Assembly: GCA_965215115.1 (NCBI GenBank)
Contig: OZ244050.1
Span: 806,001-870,000 of the forward strand
DNA from: CALDTK01 sp965215115
GTDB taxonomy: Bacteria > Bacteroidota > Bacteroidia > Chitinophagales > Saprospiraceae
Length of the DNA: 64,000 nucleotides
Reading direction: 5' to 3'
Part shown: piece after piece, positions 34,901-46,900 of the stretch
How positions within the stretch are numbered: the stretch's first letter is position 1
Layout of the letters: each line of letters starts with the position of its first letter
The notes under the pieces: model-generated
What the model was told of the DNA's origin: nothing
What the model saw: only the letters and a program-made list of their open reading frames with translations
Databases searched by the model: none
Made by a program: the position numbers and the translations under genes

Positions 34901-37900
34901 CGGCCACGGCCGATTACGCGCTTACCGTCGTGCGCGGCGAGTGCACGAGCGCGGCCGTCACCACGACCGTGACCGTCAATCCGGCCCCGAATGCCGTGCC
35001 CGACTTCGCCTACACGGCCGCGGGCTCCTGCGCGCTGGCCGACCTCACGTTGCGCGCCAACCCCACCGAGACCGCCACCGCGACGGCTGGCTACACCTAC
35101 CGCTGGACCGGCCCCAACGACTTCACCTCCACCGAGCGCAACCCCGTGATCCGCAACGCGCGTCCGGTGGCCAACGGCAGCTACACGGTCGTGATTTCGG
35201 ACGGGTCGAGTGCGGCTTGCGCCAAAACCTTCACCGTGGAGGTCTCTGGCGTCGTCGCGCCGGTAAATAAGCCGGTCGTCACGGCCGGCGGCGAAGGCTG
35301 CGAGGGCGGCGTGGTGACGCTTAGCGTGCCGGTTTACCCGGGTGCCAACGTAAGCTACACCTGGTCGACGCCCGCCGGCACGACCGCCGATATCTCGGGC
35401 GCGAACACCAACGTACTGCGCATTGCCACGAGCCGCGCCGCCGTCCACGCCGGCGACTACGGCGTCACGGTGATCGTGGAGGGCTGCCCGGCCACGAGCG
35501 ACGCCTACGGCCTGCGCGTTACGCCACGGCCTACCGCAGCCCCGACGCAGAGCTACACGCTCGCCGCGGACTGTTCTGTGTCCGGTGTCGACTTCGCCGC
35601 CAACGCCACCGGCACCGCGCCCCTTAACTACGCCTGGAGTGGGCCGAATGGCTTCACCTCGAATAGCGCCACCCCACGCATCGACCGCGCCACGGTGGCC
35701 TCGAACGGCAGCTACACCGTCACCGTCACTGATGCCAACGGCTGCACGGCCAGCGGCAGCGTGCAGGTGAGTGGCGTCCGGGAGCCGGTCGCCAAACCGC
35801 AGATCGCCTCCACGGGTGACGCCTGCGCCGGTGGCAACGTCGTGCTCAGCGTCGCGGCCTACGCCGGCTCGAACGTGACCTACGCCTGGACGATCCCGGC
35901 CGCCGCCGCCGCTGAGCCAGCCGCGACAAGGGGCATCACGGGTGCGAATACGCGCCAGCTCGTCATCACGCCGGCGAGTGCCGCGCTGCACGGGGGCACC
36001 TACGCCATCACCGTCACCGTCGACGGCTGCACCGTCGCCTCGGAAGCCTTCGCGGTGAGTGTCTACCCGCTGCCGACGGCCGCGCCCAACGCGACGGCGG
36101 GCGTGATCTGCCCGGGCGGCGACCTGCTGCTCCAGGCCAACGCCACCGACGCGGTGAGCTACGAGTGGACTGGGCCGAACGGCTTTACCTCCACGGCGCA
36201 GGACCCGATCCTCAGCGGCGTGACCGCCGCGGCCAACGGCACCTACGTGCTGCGCGTCACGAGCGTCGAGGGCTGCACGTCCACTGCGAGCGTCGCGGTG
36301 TCCAACGTCCGCCCTGCGTTAGCTCAGCCGAGCGTGAGCAGCAACGGACCGGTTTGCGAGGGCTCGACCATCGCACTCCGCACCGACGGCACCGAGCTGG
36401 CCGGCCGCACCTACACCTACCGCTGGACGGACGCCAACGGAGCTACCCTCGGGACGACGCGCAACCTGTCCGTCGCCACGACGAGTGCTCAGCCCTTCCG
36501 CCTCGCGCTCACCGAAGACGGCTGTGCCGCGCCCGTGAGTGCCGCGCTTAATGTGACGGTCGACCGCGTGCCCACCGCCACGGCGAGCAATAGCGGGCCG
36601 GTGTGTTTTGGCGAAAGCTCCACCCTCACAGCCGGCTTCGTCACGGACGCTAGCTACGCCTGGAGCGTGCAGGGCAGTTCCACCGTGATCTCGACGGACC
36701 GGACGCTCGCGGTGACGCCGGCCGCGACGACGACTTACGAGTTGGTCGTGACGCGCGGCACCTGCGCCAGCGCCGTGGCGAGCACGACGGTGCGCATTAA
36801 CGCACAGCCTACCGCGGCACCCGACTTCGCCTACACGCTGGCCGGCGACTGCTCGGCGCGCGACCTACAACTCACCGCCAACGCGGGCGGTGGGACGCCG
36901 ACCGCGCCCGCCACGACCGTGGCCTACCGCTACGCCTGGACGGGCCCGAACGGCTTCGCCTCCACGGAGGCCGATCCGCTGATCCGCAACGCGACACCCG
37001 CCGCCAACGGCAGCTACCGCCTCACCGTCGCCGACGAGAACGGCTGTAGCGCGACGGCGACCAGGGAAGTGAGCGGCATCCAGGCCGCACCCGCGAAGCC
37101 GCAGATCGCCTCGAGCGGTCCGGCCTGCCAGAACGGAACCGTTACGCTGAGCGTGGCCGGCTACAGCGGCAGCAACGTGAGCTACGCCTGGACGCTCCCG
37201 GCCGGCCTGACCGCTGCCGCCAGCGCCAACGTGAGCGGCCAGGGCACCAACCGACTCGTGATCACGCCCGTGGCCGCTAATCACGCCGGCGACTACCGCG
37301 TCGAAGTCATCGTCGACGGCTGCACGCTCACCAGCGATGCCGTTGCCGTGCAAGTGTTCGCGCAGCCGAGTGCCGCCCCTACCGTGAGCGTCACCGACGC
37401 CTGCGCCAACGGCAGCTTCCGGCTCGCGGCCAACGCTACGGGCGCCAGCGCCTACGTCTGGACCGGCCCGAACGGCTACACCTCTACCCTACCGAACCCG
37501 ACAGTTTCGCCGGCTACCGTGCGCGACAACGGCAGCTACTTCGTGACGGTCACGAGCGTGAGCGGGTGCACGGCCACGGCCAGCGTCGACGTGACGCAGG
37601 TGCGGCCCGCGCCCGCCACCCCGACGATCATTGCCCCGGGCATCTGCCGCGGGGAGGACCTCGCGCTCTCGACGGACGCCGCCGGGGCCAAGTTCGAGTG
37701 GATTGGCCCCAACGGCGACGCCCCCGCGACCCTCGCGCAGCCCGGCATGACGACGACCACCGGCGCGACGACGCTCGCCCCGGCCAACGCTAATTACCTC
37801 GGCGGTGAGTGGCGCGTGCGCGTCACCGACGCGGCCGGTTGCGTGGCGACGAGCCCCGCGGCGGTGGTGCGCATTAGTGACGTACCGGTGGCCACGCCCC

Positions 37901-40900
37901 GCAACGACGGTTCGCACTGCTTCGGCGCCGCGACCGTGTTCACGGTGGATGCCGTGCAGGGCGCGACCTACGCCTGGTACGATGCTAATCCGGCTACGCC
38001 GGGCGCCAAGCTCGTGAGCCAGGAGCGGAGCTTCGCCCGCGCCAACCTGGCCGTCGGGAGCCACACCTTCTACGCGGTGGTGAGTGCCAACGGCTGCGCC
38101 TCCGCGGCGGTGTCGACCACGGCCACCGTGACCGGGGCCCCGAGCGCGGCGCCGACCTTCGGGTACGCGCTGGCCGGCGACTGCTCGACGCGCGACCTCA
38201 ACCTCGCCGCCAACGCCAGCGGCGGCTCGGGGAGCTACAACTACGTCTGGACCGGCCCGAACGGCTTCACCTCGACGCTCGCCGACCCGACGATCTCGGG
38301 CGTGGACGCGAGCGCCAACGGATCTTACAGTCTACGCGTCGTCGACGTGGCCGGGTGTGAGGTGCGCACGACGCTCCAGGTGTCGGGTATTCGCGATGCA
38401 GTCTCCAAGCCGGTCATCACCGCCTCGGGTCCGACCTGCGCCGGCGGGACGGTGCGCCTCGAGGTCCCGGTGTACACCGGCTCGAACGTGACCTACGCCT
38501 GGACGACGCCCGCGGGCGTCACCGCCGGGATCACGGGCGCCAACACGGCCGTGCTCGTGATCAGCCCTGCGCGAGCTGGGGTGCACGAGGGCGACTACAC
38601 CGTCCGCATCACCGTGGACGGGTGCACCCTCGACGGCGACCCTTACGCCGTCGCCTTGCTGCCGCAACCGACGGCGGCCCCGACGGCCACGGCCGGGCGG
38701 ATCTGCGCCGGGGGCAACCTACAGCTCACGGCCAACGCCACCGGCGCGAGCCGCTACGCCTGGACCGGACCCAACGGTTTTGCCTCGAGCGCCGAGAACC
38801 CGCTCCTGGCCGGCGTCACGCCCGTAGCCAACGGTACCTACGCGCTCATGGTCACGAACAGCAACGGCTGCTCGACGACGGCCAACCTCGCGGTGACGGG
38901 CGTCGCCGCCGAGCCCGTGCGCCCGACCGTGCAGACCAACACGCCCGTCTGTGAGACTGGGACCCTCACGGCGCGCGTCGTCGAGGAGTACTACGGCACG
39001 GTGGTGTACCGCTGGACGAACGCCGCGGGCGCCGTGGTGGGCGGGGACACGCCCGGGCTGATCCTCGCGGCCAACGACCCCGTCGCGGTGCCGCCCTTCC
39101 GGGTGCAGGTGACCGAAGACGGCTGTGCCGCACCGCTGTCGGCGCCCGTCAATGTACAGATCGACCGGGTGCCCGTGGCCTCGGCCAGCAACGGCGGACC
39201 GGTGTGTTTTGGCGAAAGCCTCACCCTCACGGCCGGCAACGTCGACGGCGGTCGCTACACCTGGCGCCGGGCCGGCAGCCCCGATGTCGTCTCGACGGAT
39301 CGCGTCTTTACCGTGAGCCAGCTCAGTGCCACGACCACCTACCAGCTCACCGTCCAGCGCGGCGAGTGCACGAGTGCGGTGGCGAGCACGACGGCGGTCG
39401 TCAACCAGCCCAACGCCATCGCCGCACAGGCCGACTACACCTTGCGTCCCGACTGCTCGGCCTCCGATCTGGCGCTGAACTACAGCGTCACGACGACCGG
39501 CTTCGGGGACATCGCGAGCCAGCGGTGGACGGGCCCGAACGGCTTCACCTCGACGCTGGCCGCCCCGACGATTCCCGCGGCGACGGCGGCCGCGAACGGC
39601 ACCTACCGCGTCGTCGCGACGGATGTCAACGGCTGCACGGCCGAGGCCTCGGTGCAGGTGACCAACGCCGCCAATCCGCAGCCCGTTCCCCAGGTTACGT
39701 CGAGCGGCCCGGCCTGCGTCGGCGGCGCAGTGACCCTGAGCGCTCCGAGCTACACGGGCAGCAACGTGACTTACGTTTGGACCCTACCCGCCTCCGCGAC
39801 CCGTGGGGTGAGTGGGCAGGGCACGCCGAGGCTCGTTTTGACGCCAGTCGAAGCCGGCGTCCACGAGGGTGGCTACGGCCTTACGGTAACGGTGGACGGG
39901 TGTACGCTTTCCAGCAAAACGGTGCAGGTCGATGTCTTCGCGCAACCCACGGCCAGCCCGAGCTTCGTGATCGCGAACGCCTGTGACGGCGGGAGTTTCG
40001 CCCTGAGCGCCAACGCTACCGACGCCGTGCGCTACGCCTGGACTGGGCCGAACGGCTTTACGTCCGCGCTCGCCAACCCAGTCATCCATCAGGCCACCGC
40101 GGCGGCCAACGGCACCTACGAGCTTACCGTGACTTCGGTGAACGGGTGTACGGCCGCGGCCAGCGTCACCGTGAGCGGTATGCTGGCGCCGGCCGAGGTG
40201 CCAACCATCAGCGGACCGAGTGTTTGCGCGGGCGAAGACCTCGTGCTCTCGACCGGGACCGCCGGCGTGAAGTTCGAGTGGATCGGTCCGCGCGGCGCCG
40301 CGCCGGCTACCCTCGCGGGAGCTGGTCTGACGACCACGACTGGCACGACGACCCTCACCGCAAGTAACGCCGACTACCTGTCCGGCAACTGGAGCGTCCG
40401 CGTGACCGACGCCAATGGTTGCGTGGCGACGAGCCCGGCCATCGCCGTGCAGATTAAGCCCGTGCCGGTGGCCAAGGCCAGCAACGATGGCCCGCACTGC
40501 GTGGGCACGACGACCATCTTCACGGTGAATGCCGTGGCGGGGGCGACCTACGTCTGGTACGACGCCGATCCGGCTGCCGGCGGCAAGGTCGTCGGGCGTG
40601 AGCAGCAACTCGCCCGCACCGGGCTTACTGCTGGGACCCACACGTACTGGGTGACGATCACGTCGAGCGACTGTACCTCCGCCGCGGCCTCGACCACGGT
40701 CACGATCGACCCGACGCCGACGGCGGCGCCGAGCTTCGCGTACGTGGCCCCGGCCAACTGTGGCGTGGCCGACCTGAGCCTCGCGGCGAACGCCGACGCG
40801 GCCACCGTGGCCGGCACTGCGACCTATCGCTGGCGCGGGCCGAACGGCTTTACGTCGACGCTCGCCGACCCCGTGATCGCCAACGCCACCCCGGCCGCCA

Positions 40901-43900
40901 ATGGCAGCTACGAGGTGACGGTGACGAGCGCTGCGGGCTGTAGCGCGACGCGCAGCGTCTACGTCGGCACCGTCCGCGGGGCCATCGCGCAGCCGCAGAT
41001 CACGAGCACGCCGCAGCTTTGTGCTGGCGGGCGCGTGGTGCTGGAGGTCGGCGCCTACGCCGGCACGAGCGTCGAGTACCGCTGGACGACGCCCGCGGGC
41101 GTGACCGCCGGCATCAACGGCCTCGGGACGCGCCGCTTGACGATCGACCCCGCGCAGGCGGCCGTGCACTCGGGCGACTACCAGGTCGAGGTCACCGTCG
41201 ACGGCTGCCGCTCGACTTCTTACCCGTACACACTCACCGTCTTCGAGGCGGTGACGGCGGCCCCGGAGTACAGCTACGCGCTTGCGCCGGACTGCAGCCC
41301 TCGGGATTTGCGCCTTTCGGCAAAACCCGCCGGCGGGGACGCTACCTATCGATACTCGTGGACCGGGCCGGACGGCTTCACGTCGACGCTCGCCGACCCC
41401 GTCATTGCGAGTGTAACGCCTGCCGCCAACGGCAGCTACGTCGTGACCGTCACCGACGGCAAGGGCTGTAGCGCGACGGCGACCGTGGAGGTGCGCGACA
41501 TCGCCGCAGCACGGGCCAAACCGGTGATCGCCTCGAGCGGCCCGGCCTGCGAGGGCGGCACGATCGTGCTCGAAATCCCGGCCTACGCCGGTAGCAACGT
41601 GGTGTACACCTGGACCACGCCCGCCGGAACTACCAGCGCCATTACGGGGCTCGGCACCAACCGCCTCACCCTCACGCCCGTAGCCGCGGGCACGCACGCC
41701 GGTGACTACGCGGTGCAGGTGACCGTCGACGGCTGCGTGCTCGACAGTGCACCGTTTGCGGTGAAGGTCTTCACGCAGCCGACGGCTACGCCGGTGGTCT
41801 TGACGCCGAGCATCTGCACGGGCGAGACCTTGCGTCTCGAGGCTGGTGCCACCGACGCGACGACTTACGCTTGGTCTGGCCCGAACGGCTTTACCTCGGC
41901 CTCGGCGACGCCGGTGATCGCGAACGCGACCACGGCCGCCAACGGCACCTACACCGTGACCGCGAGCAACGCCAGCGGCTGCGCCACGACCGCCACCGTG
42001 ACGGTGGACGCGGTGCGCGCGGCCCTCGTGCGCCCGAGCATCACCAGTAACGGTCCGGTGTGTCGCGACGCGCAGATCGAGCTGACCATCGCCGAGACTT
42101 ACGTCGGGTCGGCGGTCACTTACCGCTGGCTCAATGCCACCGGTGCGGTAATCGGTACGAGCCGCAGCATCAGTCTCGCGGCCAACTCGGCCGACGCGCG
42201 CTCGCCCTACCGCGTCGAGGTGAGCGTCGACGGTTGCACCTCCGCGCAGAGTGTCCCGACGGCCGTCCAGGTCGACGAGGTCCCGACGGCGATCGCGAAC
42301 AACTCCGGACCGGTGTGCGTCGGGACGAGCGCCCAGCTCTTCGGCGGCGAACTCGCCGACGGCCGCTACGAGTGGCGCATCCAGGGCACGACGGCCATTA
42401 TTTCGACGGACCGCGTGACGAGTGTGCGCCCGGGCGCGACGACGAGCTACGAGCTCACCGTGCGCCGCGGGACCTGCACGAGCGCCACGGTGGCTACGAC
42501 CACGGTGGTCGTCAACACGCCTGATGAATTGGTCGCTACAGCGGCCTACACCCTCAATCCCGACTGCTCCGCAAGCGACATCGCCTTCGACGTAACCAGC
42601 GCGAAGGCCGCACCGACCGCCATTGCGAGCTACGCTTGGACGGGCCCGAACGGCTTCCGCTCTACGCTGCGCAATCCTGTACTCACGGGCGCCACGCCGG
42701 CGGCCAATGGCACCTACAGTGTCATCGCTACGGATGTCAACGGCTGCCAGTCGAGTGCGTCGGTAGACGTGCGCGGCATCCAGCAACGCGTCACCAAGCC
42801 CGTGGTCGCGGCCACCGGCCCGACCTGCGCGGGTGGTCGCGTGACGCTGAGCATCCCGGCCTACACCGGCTCCAACGTGAGCTACGTGTGGACCTTCCCG
42901 AGCGCGACCCGCGTCTCGGGCCAGGGTACGCCGACGCTCGTGATCGACGGGGTGGACCCGAGCCTTCACGACGGCAACTACGCGGTGACGGTGACTGCAG
43001 ACGGCTGCACGGTCGTGAGCGAGCCTTACGTTCTCACGAGCCTGCCCGCCCCGACGGCCGCGCCGACCGCGACCGTGACCGACGCCTGCGCCGGTGGCTC
43101 GGTGGCCTTCGCGGCGAATGCTTCCGGGGTGCAGCCCCTGCGCTACGCCTGGACGGGCCCGAACGGCTTTGCGTCCGCGGACGAGCGTCCGGTTTTGGCG
43201 AAAGCCGACCAGAGCTACAACGGCCGCTACACCCTCGAGGTGATGAGTGCCAACGGCTGTGCCGAGCGCTTCAGCGTCACGGTGACGGGTCTGCTGCCAC
43301 CGGCGGAGAAACCAACGATTGTCGCGCCGAGCGTCTGCCAGGGGGAGCCCCTGCGATTCTCGACCAGTGCCGGCGGCGTGAAGTACGAGTGGATCGGCCC
43401 GAACGGCGCCTCGGCGGGTACGCTCGCGAAGGCCGGCATGACGACCACAACCGGCACTACGGGCCTGCCGCAAGGCCACCCGAGCTACCTGCCCGGCAAC
43501 TGGAGCGTCCGCGTGACGGACGCCAGCGGTTGCACGGCGACGAGTGCGGCGGTGGTGGTCACGATTACGCCCGTCCCGGTCGCCACGCCGAACAACGACG
43601 GGCCGCACTGCGTGGGCACGACGACGCTGTTTAGCGCGGACGCGGTGGCCGGCGCGACCTACGCCTGGTACGCCAGCGACCCGAGCCTCGGCGCGACGAT
43701 CGTCGTGAGCCAGGAGCGCGTGTTTAGCCGCGTCAACCTGCCCGTCGGCACGCACACCTTCTACGTCGTGGTCACGAATAACAAGTGTGCCTCGGCACCG
43801 GTCGCGACGACGGCCCGGATCGACCCCGCCCCGACGGCGGCCCCGAGCTTCGCGTACGTGGCTCCGGCCAACTGTGGCGTGGCCGACCTGAGCCTTGCGG

Positions 43901-46900
43901 CGAACGCCGACGCGGCCACCGCCGCTGGTGCAGCAACTTACCGCTGGCGCGGGCCAAACGGCTTCAGGTCGACGCTCGCCAACCCGGTGATCGCCAACGC
44001 CACGCCGGCCGCCAACGGCAGCTACGAGGTCACGGTGACGAGCGCGGCGGGTTGCGTAGTGACGCGGACCGTGAACGTAACGACCGTGCGGAGTTCGCTT
44101 ACGCAACCCGAGATCACGAGCACGGCGCAGGCTTGCACTGGAGCACGCGTCATCCTCGAAGTCGCTGCCTACACTGGCGCCAGTGTCGAGTACCGCTGGA
44201 TGACTCCCGGCAATACAACTGCCGGTATCAATGGCTTCGGTACGCGTCGCCTCACGATCGACCCAGCCGTGGCCAGCGTCCACTCGGGCGACTACCAGGT
44301 CGAGGTCACCGTCGACGGCTGCCGCTCGACTTCTTACCCGTACACACTCACCGTCTTCGAGGCGGTGACGGCGGCCCCGGAGTACAGCTACGCGCTTGCG
44401 CCGGACTGCAGCCCTCGGGATTTGCGTCTTTCGGCAAAACCCGCCGGCGGGGACGCTACCTATCGATACTCGTGGACCGGGCCGGACGGCTTCACGTCGA
44501 CGCTCGCCGACCCCGTCATTGCGAGTGTAACGCCTGCCGCCAACGGCAGCTACGTCGTGACCGTCACCGACGGCAAGGGCTGTAGCGCGACGGCGACCGT
44601 GGAGGTGCGCGACATCGCCGCAGCACGGGCCAAGCCGGTGATCGCTTCGAGCGGCCCGGCCTGCGAGGGCGGCACGATTGTACTCGACATCCCGGCCTAC
44701 GCCGGCAGCAGCGTGGTCTACACCTGGACGACTCCGGGTGGCGTCAAGGCCGGTATCGCGGGGCTCAACTCGAACCGTATCCAGATCTCGCCCGCCCAGG
44801 CGGCTGCCCACAGTGGCGCCTACCGCGTGTCGGTGAACGCCGACGGCTGCGTGGTGACGAGCGAGGCCTACGAGGTCGTTGTCTACGACCAACCTGTTGT
44901 CGCTCCGAGTGTCGTAACGACCGCAATCTGTACGGGTGACGACCTACGTCTGGCGGCGAATGCTACGGGCAGCGGGACGCTCAGCTACGAGTGGACGGGG
45001 CCGAACGGCTTCCGCAGTGCCGCCCCCGATCCGGTGGTGGCGAATGCGACGCTGGCGGCGAATGGCACCTACACGGTGACGGTCCGCAATACCAGCGGTT
45101 GTACCACGACCGAGCGCCTCATCGTCTCGGCGGTGATGCCGGTGCCGGCCCAGCCGATCGCGAGCAGCAATGCGCCGGTCTGTGTGGATGGCAGCATCGG
45201 GTTGACCGTATCAAATGACTATGTAGGCACCAGCATCACCTACCGCTGGACCAACGGCAGCGGCCAACTCGTGGGCTCGACCCGCGCGGTGACCCTCGCC
45301 GCGGGCGATCCGCTCGTCGTGCAGCCCTTCCGGGTGGCGGTGACGGTGGACGGGTGTGCAGCGCCGGTGAGTGCACCGCTTGCGGTGCAGGTGGACGCCG
45401 TGCCGGTGGCCACGGCCAACAACTCCGGCGAGACCTGCGTCGGTGGGTTGGCGACGCTCACGGCGGGCACCGTCGAGGGCAGTAGCTACCAGTGGCGCGT
45501 GGCCGGCAACCCTGCCGTCATCTCCACGGAGCGCAGCTTCGCGGTACGTCCGACGGCCACGACGAGCTACGAGCTCATGGTGGTCCGCGGGGAGTGCACG
45601 AGTGCGGTGGCGACGACGACGGTGATCGTTAATGTGGCTACGCCTGTCACGGCCAGCGCCAACTATACCTTGAAGCCCGACTGCTCCACCTCGGACATCG
45701 CGTTCGACGTGCAACCGCGGGCAACTGGCGGCAGCTACGCGTGGGCCGGGCCGAACGGCTTCCGCTCGACGCTCGCCAGTCCCGTGATCACCGCCGCTAC
45801 GCCGGCCGCCAACGGTACCTACGCGGTGACGGTGGTGGACGCGAACGGTTGCTCGACGCAGGCCTCGGTAGACGTGAGCGGCATCAACGGCGCGCGGGCC
45901 CAGCCCGTGATCGCCGCGAGCGGCCCCGCCTGCGACGGCGAGCGCATCACGCTCGAGGTGCCGGCCTACACCGGCTCGAGCGTCCGCTACAGCTGGACGA
46001 CGCCCGCGGGCAACACCGCCGGCATTACTGGTCTGAACTCGAACCGCATCGTGATCTCGCCGGTGAGCGCGACGCTCCACAATGGAGAATACCGTTTGAC
46101 GGTGACCGTCGACGGTTGCACGCTCCAGAGTGAGGCCTACGAGGTCCGGGTGTTCGCGCAGCCGACCGCCGCGCCCACCGCCAACGCGGCCAGGGCCTGC
46201 GACGACGGTCGCCTCGAGTTGAGCGCCAACGCGACCAACGCCGTGCGCTACGCCTGGACGGGTCCCAACGACTTCACGAGCGCGGTGGCGAATCCCGTCG
46301 TCGAGCCCGCGAGCCAACGCGCCAACGGTGAGTACACCCTCACCGTGACCAGCGTGAGCGGTTGCGTGGCGACCGCCACCGTACAGGTGAGCGGCCTGCT
46401 GGCCCCCGCCGAGCTCCCGACCCTCGACGCCGCGCGCATCTGCCGCGGGGAGGACCTGGTGCTGCGCACGAGCGCCCAGGGCATCAAGTTCGAGTGGATC
46501 GGGCCACATGGCGCGTCCGTGGCGACGCTCGCCAAGCCGGGCATGACGACTACGGTCGGGACAACGCGTCTCGCGCCGGACAATGAAAATTACCTCATCG
46601 GTGAGTGGCGCGTCCGCGTCACGGACGCCAACGGTTGCGTGGCGACGAGCCCCGCGAAGACCGTGGCCATCGAGGACGTGCCCGTGGCCTTGGCCGCTAA
46701 TGATGGCCCGCACTGCGCGGGTGTGCCGACGGTCTTCTCGGCGAGTGCCGACGTGGCGGGCGTGACTTACCGCTGGTACGACGCACCGCCCGCTAGTGGT
46801 GGGGGACTCGTGGCCCAGACGGCCAGCTTTACGCTGCGCGGCCTGGCCGCCGGATCGCACACGTACTACGTCACCGCGGCGCGCAACGGCTGCACGAGTG

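Noticed and set aside
21675..44892. Very long open frames on the minus strand opposite the adhesin (for example 21675-25979, 26052-30800, 39784-44892)
   Set aside because: They mirror the codon pattern of the repeat-rich adhesin in GC-rich DNA; the translations are Arg/Val/Gly-rich without signals or domains.
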